The notes under the pieces: generated by a model
The model's input: the letters and a program-made list of their open reading frames with translations, nothing else
Databases searched by the model: none
What the model was told of the DNA's origin: nothing
In this document: one piece after another, positions 30,212 through 40,530 of the stretch
Layout: the number at the start of each line of letters is the position of its first letter
How positions within the stretch are numbered: the first letter of the stretch is position 1
Translations under genes and position numbers: made by a program
Assembly (NCBI RefSeq): GCF_010731535.1
Contig: NZ_AP022581.1
Span: 1,311,952-1,375,951, forward strand
Length of the DNA: 64,000 bases
Direction of reading: 5' to 3'
DNA from: Mycobacterium lacus
GTDB taxonomy: Bacteria; Actinomycetota; Actinomycetes; Mycobacteriales; Mycobacteriaceae

Positions 30212-32086
30212 ATGTCGTTTGTGATCGTGGCGCCGGAGGTGGTGGCGGCAGCGGCCTCCGATTTGGAGGGCATCGGCGCGGCGCTGGGCGAGGCGAATGC
30301 GGCCGCGGCGGCCGCGTTGACCCAGGTGGTGGCCGCGGCCGCGGATGAGGTGTCGGCGGCCATCGCGGCGTTATTCAGCGGCCACGGCCAGGAGTATCTG
30401 ACGCTCAGCGCGCAGGCGGCGGCGTTTCATGACAGGTTTGCCCGAGCCCTCAGCGCGGGCGCGGGGTGGTATGCCAGCGCCGAGGCCGCCAATGCTTCAG
30501 CGTTACAGCTGCTGCAGAGCGCTCAGCGGGATGTGCTCAATGCGGTTGATGGCGCGTTGTTTGGCGACGCGCCCACCGGTGGGGCCGGGCAGGCCGGCGG
30601 CGCCGGTGGGTCCTCCGGCGTCCAAGCGATGATGACGTCGGCGTTGGCCCCGGGTGGGCGCACCGCGTTGATCGTGGGCTCCACCGGAACCTCGCACCCG
30701 TCATGGGGCTACATATGGCAGGTCTACGACCTGTACATCGCCCCCCATTTCTCGGGCTACACGCCATCCGGCCTCTACACGCCCGCGCAGTTCCAGCCGT
30801 GGACCGGAATCCCGAGTCTGACCTATGACCAGTCCACGGTCCAGGGCGCCGGCTATCTACACACCGCGATCATGCAGAAAGTCGCCGCCGGCGGAGACGT
30901 CGTCGTCCTGGGATTCTCCCAGGGCTCCACGGTGGCCACCCTTGAGATGCGCTATCTCGAGACCCTGCCCGCCGCCGCCCGGCCGAGTCCAGAACAGCTA
31001 GCCTTCGTGCTGCTCGGTAATCCCAACAATCCCAACGGCGGCATCCTCGCGCGCTTTCCCGGTCTATACCTCCAGTCGATCGGCCTGACATTCAACGGCG
31101 CGACTCCAGTCACCGAATACCCAACGACCATTTACACGACTCAATATGACGGCTTTGCCGACTTCCCGCAGTACCCGCTCAATATCCCGGCGGACCTCAA
31201 CGCGCTGTTGGGAATTTATTACTCGCACGGCCTGTACCAGGAGCTCACGCCCGACCAGGTTGCTTCCGGGGTGGTGCTGCCGGTGTCCTCGCCGGATATC
31301 AACAGCACCTACATTCTGATCCCCAACGAGGATCTGCCGCTGCTGCGGCCTTTCCGTGGGATCGTGCCCGAACCGGTGCTGGATCTCGTCGAGCCCGACT
31401 TACGGGTAATCATCGAATTGGGCTACGACCGAACTGGATACGCGGACCTCCCCACCCCGGCCGCGCTGTTGCCGACGCACATCAACCCGATCACCGTCGC
31501 GGGCGACCTGGCCCAGGGGACCGTGCTGGGGATCGACAATGCATTGGCTGACGTAGGGTTACCGCCGCTGCCGGACGCGCCGAGCCTGCCGAGTCTGCCT
31601 TTGGTGTCGCAGCCGTCGAACATCCCCTTGACGATGCCCAGCTTGCCGCCGATCGTGCCTGACAGGATCCCGGTTCCTCCGCAGCTCGGCGGTGTCATCG
31701 GCGGCCCGCTCAATGCCCTGGATGGCTTGCTCGATACCGTCATCAACGACAACATCGATCCCGTCATAACGTCAACCATCTACCAGGCCGGTGAGGCGCT
31801 CTCGGCCGCCGCGAGCAGCCACGGCGCTCCCGCTGAACTCACTAACGCCATCTTCATTGGCGAGCAAGTGTTGCCGATCTTGGTCGAAGGACCCGGCGTC
31901 TTTGTGACAGCCGATACCCACTACCTGGTCAACGCGGTCGACGATGTGGTTGCCGGTGACCTCAGCGGATTCAATCAAAACCTGCAACTTATCCCTGCCA
32001 CCAACGCGATGCTGCTGGTGTTCGCGTTCGGAATTCCCGCGGTGGCGGCTGCGGCCATCCTCACCGGGCAGGGCTTTCCGGTCTAG
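30212..32086 (+). CDS. PE-PPE-domain esterase with PE N-terminus (PE16-like)
   Basis: The 624-residue protein starts with a full PE domain (MSFVIVAPEVVAAAASDLEG; residues 1-100), then a Gly-rich linker, then a PE-PPE serine hydrolase domain (about 145-375). The nucleophile elbow is VVVLGFSQGSTVATLEM. A proline-rich stretch (about 450-500, PSLPSLPLVSQPSNIPL) leads to a C-terminal region ending in a hydrophobic AMLLVFAFGIPAVAAAAILTG. PE domains direct ESX secretion to the envelope, where PE16-type enzymes hydrolyse short-chain esters. It is longer than PE16 as I recall it. ATG 30212 follows GGAGGGGTG. Confidence 0.87.
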   Translation: MSFVIVAPEVVAAAASDLEGIGAALGEANAAAAAALTQVVAAAADEVSAAIAALFSGHGQEYLTLSAQAAAFHDRFARALSAGAGWYASAEAANASALQLLQSAQRDVLNAVDGALFGDAPTGGAGQAGGAGGSSGVQAMMTSALAPGGRTALIVGSTGTSHPSWGYIWQVYDLYIAPHFSGYTPSGLYTPAQFQPWTGIPSLTYDQSTVQGAGYLHTAIMQKVAAGGDVVVLGFSQGSTVATLEMRYLETLPAAARPSPEQLAFVLLGNPNNPNGGILARFPGLYLQSIGLTFNGATPVTEYPTTIYTTQYDGFADFPQYPLNIPADLNALLGIYYSHGLYQELTPDQVASGVVLPVSSPDINSTYILIPNEDLPLLRPFRGIVPEPVLDLVEPDLRVIIELGYDRTGYADLPTPAALLPTHINPITVAGDLAQGTVLGIDNALADVGLPPLPDAPSLPSLPLVSQPSNIPLTMPSLPPIVPDRIPVPPQLGGVIGGPLNALDGLLDTVINDNIDPVITSTIYQAGEALSAAASSHGAPAELTNAIFIGEQVLPILVEGPGVFVTADTHYLVNAVDDVVAGDLSGFNQNLQLIPATNAMLLVFAFGIPAVAAAAILTGQGFPV

Positions 32087-32499
32087 TTGGGCGAAACGCT
32101 GCCGGAGTTTCTGATCCGCAACCGCAGCTAGGGCGCGACGGCCGACGCAATGATGTTGCACCGCAACGCTATTCAGTATCGGGTGGCTCAGGCGATGGAA
32201 CTCTCTTCCCCGTCGCAACCCGGGCGAGGCTTCCTCGATCCCTCGGAGGGCGCGGTTCGTGGTCCGATAGGTCCGCAACGAGTCTCGTGCGGCAGCACCA
32301 CACAGGTTCGTCTGCCTGATGAGGGGTCCGCATGGGAGGTTGTTGCGCCAGCTGCGTGCCGCGCCGACACTCACCCGCGCCCGACCGAGCCGATGCGGAT
32401 CATTGCGGACGGCCGGCTTCCGACAAACCACAGGCCTGGTGACGCCGAATAGATTGTATTGACCAACGTGTTTTCACACCCGACAGGAACGAGGCCGCC
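32087..32499. other. Intergenic region without recognisable gene
   Basis: This gap of 413 nt follows the PE-PPE esterase. Short open frames are present but have no family features. A TAGATT box at 32450-32455 and AGGAACGAGG just before 32500 probably serve the next gene. I see no repeat or hairpin of note. Confidence 0.5.
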
Positions 32500-34278
32500 A
32501 TGGGATTCATGAAGCCCGATCTTCCGGACGTCGATCACGACACCTGGCTGACCCAGCCACGGGCCGCGCGATTGCAAATCGCGACCAGGCACTGGGTGGA
32601 ACACGGCTTCGGAACACCGTATGCGGCGTATCTGCTTTATCTGATCAAGATCGGCGGGTACATCGCCGCCGCGGCCGTGATCATCTCGCTGACCCCGGGC
32701 CTGGGTGGGCTGAGCCGCATCGGTGACTGGTGGACGCAACCGATCGTGTACCAGAAGGTCATCGTCTTCACGCTGCTGTTCGAGGTCCTGGGCTTTGGCT
32801 GCGGATCCGGCCCGCTGACCGGGCGGTTCATGCCGCCGATTGGCGGATTCCTTTATTGGTTGCGGCCCAACACAATTCGACTGCCCGCCTGGCCGGGTAG
32901 GGTTCCGTTCACGGGCGGAGATACCCGTACCGTCGTCGATGTCGCTCTCTACGCCATCGTGTTGTTCGGCGGGGTGTGGGCGCTGTTGTCGCCCGGCTCA
33001 CCCGGTCAAGACGGGCCCGGTCCCACCGCCACCGGCGACGTCGGGCTGATCGACCCCGTCCTGGTGGCGCCGACGATCGTCGCCCTCGCGGTGCTGGGAC
33101 TGCGCGACAAAACCATCTTCCTGGCCGCCCGCGGTGAGCACTACTGGCTGAAGCTGATCGTGTTCTTTTTCCCGTTCACCGATCAGATCGCGGCGTTCAA
33201 GATCATCATGCTGTGCCTGTGGTGGGGGGCGGCGACTTCCAAGCTCAACCACCACTTCCCGTATGTCGTCTCGGTGATGACGAGCAACAACGCGTTGCTG
33301 AGGAGCAAGCTGTTCAACTGGTTCAAGCACCTGCTCTACCTGGATCCGGTCGACGACCTGCGACCCTCCTGGTTGCCGAAGCTGATGGCCCATGTTGGCG
33401 GTACCACGGCGGAATTCCTGGTCCCGGGGGTCCTGGTCTTCGTCGCCGACGGTCACCAATGGCGGTGGTTCCTCATCGGTTTCATGGTGATCTTCCACCT
33501 CAACATCTTGTCCAACCTCCCGATGGGAGTCCCGTTGGAGTGGAATGTGTTTTTCATCTTTTCGCTGTTCTACCTGTTCGGGCACTACGGCTCAATCCGG
33601 GCCACCGACCTTCGGTCGCCGCTGCTGCTGGCCCTCGTGATCGCCGTGGTAGCCGTTGTGATCGCGGGAAACCTTTACCCCGAAAAGATTTCATTTCTGC
33701 CCGCAATGCGCTACTACGCCGGCAACTGGGCCACCAGCGTGTGGTGCTTCCGCGCGGGTGCTGAGGCCAAGATCGAAGCGAACGTCGTGAAAAGCTCCGC
33801 GCTCGTTGTCAATCAGCTGGCCAAGCTCTACGACGCCGCGACCGCCGAAATCATGGCCGACAAGGTGGCCGCGTTCCGGGCGATGCATACCCATGGCAGG
33901 GCGCTCAACGGCTTGCTGCCCCGCGCCTTGGGGGGTGAGGCCAACCAAGCCGACTACCGGGTGCGTGAGGGCGAGATAGTCGCCGGGCCCCTGGTCGGGT
34001 GGAACTTCGGCGAGGGCCATCTGCACAATGAGCAACTGCTGGCCGCCGTGCAGCGGCGGTGCAATTTCGACGAGGGCGACGTCCGCGTCATCATCCTCGA
34101 GGGCCAGCCGATCCACGTCCAGAAGCAGTGGTACCGCATCGTCGACGCCAAGACCGGTCTGACCGAGGCGGGCTATGTCACCGTCGGGGACATGTTGAGC
34201 CGTCAGCCATGGCCCGAGCCCGGTGACGAATTTCCCGTCCATGTGACGACGCAACGCACCACGCCCGGGAAGCCATGA
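32500..34278 (+). CDS. DUF3556-type transmembrane protein (Rv1431-like)
   Basis: The 592-residue protein has an N-terminal hydrophilic region (WLTQPRAARLQIATRHWVEH), then 8-10 membrane segments to about residue 400 and a soluble C-terminal domain of about 190 residues. It matches the conserved mycobacterial membrane family to which Rv1431 belongs (DUF3556, from memory). Function is unknown. Conserved-looking motifs include FGCGSGPLTGRFMPPIGG in a loop and GWNFGEGHLHNEQLL in the soluble tail. The stop overlaps the FAD oxidoreductase gene by 4 nt, implying a shared pathway, possibly modification of a membrane lipid. Confidence 0.75.
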   Translation: MGFMKPDLPDVDHDTWLTQPRAARLQIATRHWVEHGFGTPYAAYLLYLIKIGGYIAAAAVIISLTPGLGGLSRIGDWWTQPIVYQKVIVFTLLFEVLGFGCGSGPLTGRFMPPIGGFLYWLRPNTIRLPAWPGRVPFTGGDTRTVVDVALYAIVLFGGVWALLSPGSPGQDGPGPTATGDVGLIDPVLVAPTIVALAVLGLRDKTIFLAARGEHYWLKLIVFFFPFTDQIAAFKIIMLCLWWGAATSKLNHHFPYVVSVMTSNNALLRSKLFNWFKHLLYLDPVDDLRPSWLPKLMAHVGGTTAEFLVPGVLVFVADGHQWRWFLIGFMVIFHLNILSNLPMGVPLEWNVFFIFSLFYLFGHYGSIRATDLRSPLLLALVIAVVAVVIAGNLYPEKISFLPAMRYYAGNWATSVWCFRAGAEAKIEANVVKSSALVVNQLAKLYDAATAEIMADKVAAFRAMHTHGRALNGLLPRALGGEANQADYRVREGEIVAGPLVGWNFGEGHLHNEQLLAAVQRRCNFDEGDVRVIILEGQPIHVQKQWYRIVDAKTGLTEAGYVTVGDMLSRQPWPEPGDEFPVHVTTQRTTPGKP

Positions 34279-35702
34279 CGACCGCGGTCGTCGTCGGTTC
34301 GGGGCCCAACGGCCTGGCCGCGGCGATCCACCTCGCCCGTCACGGTGTTGACGTAGCGGTGCTGGAGGCTCGCGACGAGATCGGCGGGGGAGCGCGGTCG
34401 GGTGAGCTGACCGTGCCCGGACTGATCCACGATCACTGCTCGGCGTTTCACCCGCTGGGGGTGGGTTCGCCGTTCTGGAAGGAGATCGACCTTGCGAGCT
34501 ACGGGCTGACGTGGAAGTGGCCGGAGATCGACTGCGCGCACCCGCTCGACGACGGCACCGCCGGGGTGCTGTACCGGTCGCTCGAGCGGACCGTGGCCGG
34601 CATGGGCTCCGACGGCAAGCGGTGGCGGGGTGCGGTGGGCGACCTGGCGGCCGGGTTCGATGAGCTGGCCCACGATTTGCTTCGCCCGATGCTCAACATC
34701 CCGCGGCACCCGATCCGCCTCGCCGGCTTCGGGCCGCGCGCGGTGCTGCCGGCCACGGCGATGGCGCGCTGGTTTCGCACCGAGCAGGCACGCGCACTGT
34801 TCGGCGGCGCGGCCGCGCACGTCTACACCCGGCTGGACCGGCCGCTCACCGCGTCGCTCGGCCTGATGATCCTGGCCAGCGGTCACCGCTACGGCTGGCC
34901 GGTCGCCGAGGGCGGATCCGGATCGATCGCCAAGGCCCTGGCCGCCGTCCTACAGGCGTACGGCGGCAGCGTCACCACGGGCGTGACGGTGACCGGTCGC
35001 GGCGACGTCCCCGATGCCGACATCGTCATGCTCGACCTCAGCCCGGCGGCGGTGCTGGGGATCTACGGCGACATCATGCCCGCCCGGATCAAGCGGTCCT
35101 ATCGGCGTTACCGTCAGGGATCGTCCGCGTTCAAGGTGGACTTCGTCATCGAGGGCGACGTTCCGTGGACCAACCCCGACTGCGGGCGCGCGGGGACCGT
35201 CCACGTGGGCGGCAGCTTCGCCGAGGTCGCGGACACGGAACGGCAACGCGCACAAGGCATGATGCCACAGCGGCCGTTCGTGCTCGTCGGGCAGCAATAC
35301 CTGGCCGATCCCTCCCGCTCGGCGGGCAACCTCAACCCGATATGGGCGTACGCGCACGTGCCGTTCGGCTACACCGGCGACGCCACGGCCGCCGTCGTCG
35401 ACCAGATCGAGCGGTTCGCCCCGGGATTCCGCGACCGCATCACCGCAACAGTCAGCACGTCCACGACCGGGCTGGCGGCCTACAACCGCAACTTCATCGG
35501 CGGCGACATCATCGGCGGCGCCAACGACCGGCTCCAGGTCATCTTCCGTCCACGCGTGGCCATCGATCCGTATGCGACGGGTGTGCCTGGCGTCTACCTG
35601 TGTTCGCAGTCCGCGCCGCCGGGTGCGGGGATCCATGGTCTGTGTGGCTACCACGCCGCCGGCTCGGCGCTGCGCTGGCTCGCTAAGCACCGCGGCCGCT
35701 GA
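34275..35702 (+). CDS. FAD-dependent phytoene-desaturase-like oxidoreductase (Rv1432-like)
   Basis: The 475-residue flavoprotein has the N-terminal Rossmann motif VVVGSGPNGLAAAIHLARHG, followed by the EARDEIGGGARSGE strand typical of carotenoid desaturase/amine-oxidase-like enzymes. The C-terminal FAD signature reads VYLCSQSAPPGAGIHGLCGYHA. Such enzymes desaturate or isomerise polyprenoid substrates, but no carotenoid genes lie nearby. Coupling to the DUF3556 protein suggests the two act together at the membrane. The substrate is unknown. Confidence 0.85.
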   Translation: MTTAVVVGSGPNGLAAAIHLARHGVDVAVLEARDEIGGGARSGELTVPGLIHDHCSAFHPLGVGSPFWKEIDLASYGLTWKWPEIDCAHPLDDGTAGVLYRSLERTVAGMGSDGKRWRGAVGDLAAGFDELAHDLLRPMLNIPRHPIRLAGFGPRAVLPATAMARWFRTEQARALFGGAAAHVYTRLDRPLTASLGLMILASGHRYGWPVAEGGSGSIAKALAAVLQAYGGSVTTGVTVTGRGDVPDADIVMLDLSPAAVLGIYGDIMPARIKRSYRRYRQGSSAFKVDFVIEGDVPWTNPDCGRAGTVHVGGSFAEVADTERQRAQGMMPQRPFVLVGQQYLADPSRSAGNLNPIWAYAHVPFGYTGDATAAVVDQIERFAPGFRDRITATVSTSTTGLAAYNRNFIGGDIIGGANDRLQVIFRPRVAIDPYATGVPGVYLCSQSAPPGAGIHGLCGYHAAGSALRWLAKHRGR

Positions 35703-35821
35703 ACTCACCTCGCCGTAGCCAAAACGTGACGGAGGCTTGATCGAATTGCCAAGGCGCGCCTTGACTTCCATTCTTCAGAGCACCCCTACCATCGCTATTG
35801 CAACTCTGTCGGTAAGAAGGA

Positions 35822-36646
35822 ATGGATGCCATGCGGGCGGCTTTTCGGTGTGCTCTTGCCGTCTTCGGAACCGCCGCGAGTGTGGTTGCGGGGCCGGCCG
35901 GCACAAGCCTTGCGGCAGCCAACCAGGCGGGTGGGTTCGCCATCGCGTCAGTTCTGCCAACGCGCGGCGAGGTGGTGGGTGTGGCGCACCCGGTGGTGGT
36001 GACGTTCGGTGCGCCCATAACCAACTCGGCCAGCCGGCACGCGGCCGAGCGTGCCGTTGCAGTCAGATCGGCGCCCGCGATGACCGGCAAGTTCGAATGG
36101 CTCGGCAACAGCGTCGTGCGGTGGGTTCCCGACCGCTTCTGGCCGGCGCACAGCACGGTGGCGCTTTCGGTCGGCGGCCTGTCGACGGACTTTAAGACGG
36201 GTCCCGCCGTCGTCGGTGTTGCCAACATCTCGGAGCACACCTTCACGGTGAGCATCGACGGAGTCGAGGCGGGACCGCCGCCTGCACTACCAGCGCCACA
36301 CCACCGACCTCACTTCGGTGAAGAGGGGGTGATGCCCGCCTCGATGGGCAGGCCGGAGTATCCGACGCCGGCCGGCTCCTACACCGTCCTGTCCAAGGAA
36401 CGCTCGGTGATCATGGATTCGAGCAGCGTCGGCATCCCCGTCGACGATGCCGACGGTTACCGGCTTGCGGTGGATTACGCCGTCCGCATCACCAGCCGCG
36501 GCCTCTACGTGCATTCGGCGCCGTGGGCCGTCCGATCGATGGGACTCGAGAATGTCAGCCACGGCTGCATCAGCCTGAGCCCCGAGGACGCGGAGTGGTA
36601 CTACAACACGGTCAACATTGGCGACCCGGTGATCGTGCAGGAATAG
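35822..36646 (+). CDS. L,D-transpeptidase (Rv1433, LdtMt3-like)
   Basis: The 274-residue exported protein has a signal peptide (residues about 4-30, cleavage near SLAAA), an Ig-like domain (about 40-150, PTRGEVVGVAHPVVVTF) and a YkuD catalytic domain. The catalytic signature is YVHSAPWAVRSMG followed by SHGCISLSPEDA, with Cys, His and Ser in place. It forms 3-3 cross-links in peptidoglycan. It has no lipobox Cys at the cleavage site, unlike LdtMt2. ATG 35822 and ATG 35831 are both possible. A short hairpin follows the stop codon. Confidence 0.9.
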   Translation: MDAMRAAFRCALAVFGTAASVVAGPAGTSLAAANQAGGFAIASVLPTRGEVVGVAHPVVVTFGAPITNSASRHAAERAVAVRSAPAMTGKFEWLGNSVVRWVPDRFWPAHSTVALSVGGLSTDFKTGPAVVGVANISEHTFTVSIDGVEAGPPPALPAPHHRPHFGEEGVMPASMGRPEYPTPAGSYTVLSKERSVIMDSSSVGIPVDDADGYRLAVDYAVRITSRGLYVHSAPWAVRSMGLENVSHGCISLSPEDAEWYYNTVNIGDPVIVQE

Positions 36647-36648
36647 CA

Positions 36649-36662
36649 GCGGCCAAGGCCGC
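36649..36662. terminator. Short GC hairpin after the L,D-transpeptidase gene
   Basis: GCGGCC-AA-GGCCGC forms a 6-bp stem 2 nt after the stop codon, between convergent genes. The stem is short and the loop tight, so the call is modest. Confidence 0.35.
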
Positions 36663-36775
36663 CGATGTCAAGAGGCTCCGTAGCTCGGTGATGCGCGTCG
36701 GCACCCGCGTCGAGATGTCGTTACCCTGCATCCCCGGTGCGCCGCGCCACCCACGGGCGTGAGCCGCCGCACGCC

Positions 36776-37456
36776 TCAGCGCGCGCCCATGCCCGAAGGA
36801 CCGGGCGGAACCGGCTGGCCGGGCACGGGCCCGCCAGCTGGCGCCGGACCACTCGGCGCATCCTTCACCCCAGACATGTCGATGATCGGAGCGCCGGCCG
36901 CAGCATCCACGGGCGCACCAGCCAGGACCGGCCCAAGCGCGATCAGCGGGGCACCAACCGGCACCACCGGCATCGGCGCAACCGCTGGCACCGGGACTGG
37001 GGCGACCGCGGGCACCGGGACTGGCGCGACCGCCGGGACTGGGGCGACCGCCGGGACTGGGGCGACCGCCGGGACTGGGGCGACCGCGGGCACCGGGACT
37101 GGCGCGGCCGCCGGGACTGGGGCGACCGCGGGCACCGGGACTGGCGCGGCCGCCGGCACCGGCACTGGCGCGGCCGCCGGCACCGGCCCAGGCGTAACCA
37201 ACGGAACACCAGCCATATCAGTGAGTGCAGCGCTGCACACGTCCGCGGCCACCGGGCCGCCGGCGGCCACCGGTCCACCAGCGGCCACCGGTCCGTCGGC
37301 GGCTCCCGGCGCGTCGCCCGCCAGCCCCTGGATGCACGCATGGCCGCCCGTTATCAGCGGGGCGGCCGCCGCGTCCGGGCTCAACGCAATAACAGCAGCT
37401 CCGCACAACCCAGCGCTGGCAACCATTTTGATGTTGAACCGATCGACGATCGCCAT
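36776..37456 (-). CDS. Secreted Pro/Val/Ala/Gly-rich repeat protein (Rv1435c-like)
   Basis: The 226-residue protein has a signal peptide (FNIKMVASAGLCGAAVIAL, cleavage near DAAAA), a short region with two Cys, and then a long low-complexity tail. The tail repeats PVPAVA or PVPAAA units (about residues 86-160), then a Gly/Pro-rich C-terminus. M. tuberculosis Rv1435c is a similar secreted Pro/Gly/Val-rich protein of unknown role. ATG 37456 follows GGAGAG. The earlier in-frame ATG at 37621 gives a non-signal extension and is rejected. The repeat is likely variable in length between strains. Confidence 0.82.
   Translation of the reverse strand: MAIVDRFNIKMVASAGLCGAAVIALSPDAAAAPLITGGHACIQGLAGDAPGAADGPVAAGGPVAAGGPVAADVCSAALTDMAGVPLVTPGPVPAAAPVPVPAAAPVPVPAVAPVPAAAPVPVPAVAPVPAVAPVPAVAPVPAVAPVPVPAVAPVPVPAVAPMPVVPVGAPLIALGPVLAGAPVDAAAGAPIIDMSGVKDAPSGPAPAGGPVPGQPVPPGPSGMGAR
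36973..37195. repeat. Tandem 18- and 24-bp repeats inside the Rv1435c-like gene
   Basis: Units based on GGCGACCGCCGGGACTGG and a longer form with GGGCACC recur about a dozen times, with GCG/GCC variants. On the minus strand they encode PVPAVA and PVPVPA units. Unit length is a multiple of three, so copy change keeps the frame. Confidence 0.8.
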
Positions 37457-37840
37457 CAGCGTCAACTCTCCTTCATTCGCGCTCAGATATTTCGCAGTCA
37501 ATTCGTGCAGTGGAACCGCATAGCCGTACCGAGGTCGTTTTTCGACGACTGCCCAATTGTCGGCAACCCATGTGGAACACGAGCCGCGCCGCACCGCGCC
37601 GTTTCCAAATGGTGACGTCACGACGGCGTCACAAGTCGGCGCAATTCCACAAACACCTGCGGACCTGCACTAGCCTCGATTTTTCGCGCTGCTTGATGGG
37701 TGGGGTGTGAGCGGGGTTCTGGCCGGCTGGTGACGCCGATTCTGGCAGGTGGGTGCGACAGGTCGCCGGCTGTCGTGCCGGTGGGCGGGCTTCCTGGGGG
37801 CCGGGGTCTTTCGTCTGGTCGGGTCAGGGAGGTCGGGTGG
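37457..37840. other. Intergenic region with probable left end of the insertion element
   Basis: The first 100 nt are the 5' region of the Rv1435c-like gene. The rest (about 37680-37840) is G-rich non-coding DNA following the transposase stop codon and probably includes the left end of the IS, but I could not find a terminal repeat to match the right side. Confidence 0.4.
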
Positions 37841-39236
37841 TTAGGTGAAGGCGGCGCGGATGCGAATCCAGGCGGCGGTGATGGCCTTGGCCCAGCGCCA
37901 GGTGGCGTCGATGCGCAGGCGAACCTGGCGGGCGCCGCGGGTGATGCGGGCGGCCACGTGCAGCACCCGGTAGCGGAAGGCGGCGATCTCGCAGCGCGCC
38001 AGGTCCGGGTCCTCGGTGAAGCCGATCAGTTTGGTCCAGGCGATCAGATCGGTGGCTGCCAGGACGATTTCAAGCCAGGCGGCATTGGCGTCAAAAGCAC
38101 TGAACGGTAGATTCCGCAGGCCGGTGGCTTTGGCTTGGCGGATGCGGTCTTCCACCCGGGCGTGTTGGCGGTGGCGCAACTCCAGGCCGGCCAGCTGGCC
38201 GGGGATGGCCCCGTCGGCGGTGTCGGTGAGAAACCCGGTGACCCGGTGGCCGTCAGAATCGGTGAACCGCAACTGGGCGCCGGGGTGCGGGCGCTCCTTG
38301 CGTAGGACCAACCGCGTGCCGGCCGGCCAAGCCGACAGATCCACCAGATCGGTGGCCTCGGCGACCCAGGCGCCGTCGCGGATGGCGCCGTCGGTGTCGA
38401 TGGCCGGATACCAGGCATCGGCGTCGTTGAGGATCTCGACAGCGTTTTGCACGCGGGAGTCGATGACCGCGCCCAAGGAGAACCCCACGTGCGCGGTACG
38501 GCAGGCCGCGGCGAACCCGTAGGTGGCCCCGGCCGAATCCGAGCGGATCAACACCGCCGGCCCGTCGGGGTTGTCCGGGTCGGGACGGTAGGCCGCCGGT
38601 AGCGATTCCAGCGCCTGCTCAAGAACGGTGATGTGGTCGGCGGTGGTGTTCGAGCCGGCGTTGCCTGCGCGCAGCAACCCGGCCAAGGCCTCCCCGGCGG
38701 CGATGTCGGGACGGTCCAAAAACACCAGCAGCGGGTGGAATCCGAAGGTTTTCTTCCAGGTCGCTGCCGCGTTTTCCTTGTTGTCGGAATGATCAACGCA
38801 GATGGTGGCATCGACATCCAGGTGCAGCCACCCACCGTGCTCGGGGCCGCCCGGCCGCCCACGCCTGGGCGCGGGCATGCGCGCGGGCCGCCCGAATCCC
38901 CGGCAGATGCGCGGCGTCGATGCGCTCATCAACCAACCGCCACAGCGTGCTCGTCGAGGCCACCGGCCCGAACGCCTGCTGGCGGTCACCCCACAATGCG
39001 CCGACCGAATCGATGCAGTCCGCGCCGTCGGCCACCGCCGCGGCCAGATCAGCGAACACCACCCCGGGTGCATGCATCCACGGCCCCCGGTAGGTATCGG
39101 CCAACACGGCTGTGACCTGCGACGACAGCCCGGTCAGATCGGCGACCTCCCGCAGCATGCCCACCCCGGCATGCGACACGACACCGGCACCGTCGGCTGA
39201 TACTTTCACCCGCGGACCCGCTGCGCTACCGTTCAC
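37841..39236 (-). pseudogene. IS1380-type transposase, frameshifted
   Basis: Two overlapping frames together make a DDE transposase of about 465 residues. The N-terminal frame (ATG 39236) reads SADGAGVVSHAGVGMLREVADLT in two parts and runs in frame to GIRAARAHARAQAWAAG. The remainder, from PEHGGWLHLDVDATICVDHSD to the end, is in another frame. The shift lies near 38850-38870 in a GC-rich run, so one or two bases were lost or gained. DVDATI and VLIRSDSAGATYGF look like the first two acidic catalytic positions, and LELRHRQHARVEDRIRQAK resembles the C-terminal Glu region. No slippery sequence is obvious, so I call it broken. Confidence 0.75.
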
Positions 39237-39309
39237 TTAGAAAGTGCCTCCCCGCTGGATACTGACGACTTGAAGAAACCTCATTATCCATTGCAGGACA
39301 GGCACTTTC
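37841..39309 (-). mobile_element. IS1380-family-like insertion element, inactive
   Basis: A transposase reading frame on the minus strand fills most of the element. The right side has the 10-bp inverted pair GAAAGTGCCT (39240-39249) and AGGCACTTTC (39300-39309), 50 nt apart, just upstream of the transposase ATG. True ends and target duplication were not found, so the boundaries are approximate. It lies between the Rv1435c-like gene and gap. Confidence 0.65.
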
Positions 39310-39455
39310 GCTAACTCAACACCGTGTCACGCACAGTTTCGCGAAAAATCCGGGCTAACGCGTTTCCGCTGGTGGGCCTCGCCCGGCGGATGCGCCGGGA
39401 CACCCGCAGCGCATTCCCGTCATCGGCTGGCGGTCGGCGCCAGGTGCCACTGATC

Positions 39456-39461
39456 TAGGCT
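39456..39461 (+). promoter_or_regulatory. Putative -10 box of the gap operon
   Basis: TAGGCT lies about 48 nt before the gap start, so this operon appears to have a leader with a Shine-Dalgarno sequence (AGGGAG, 39497-39502), unlike most genes in the window. Confidence 0.4.
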
Positions 39462-39463
39462 GA

Positions 39464-40528
<1,065 letters not shown>

Positions 40529-40530
40529 CC

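Noticed and set aside
36973..37195. CRISPR array
   Set aside because: The units are contiguous tandem repeats without unique spacers and encode a regular peptide.
36737..37615. Plus-strand frames across the repeat, rich in RDWGDR or TGTGA units
   Set aside because: They are antisense products of the minisatellite in the minus-strand secreted protein, which has a signal peptide and a ribosome-binding site.
38793..39236. Programmed frameshift in the transposase
   Set aside because: No slippery heptamer or stimulatory structure is obvious at the junction near 38860, and I would not expect a two-frame transposase in this family.
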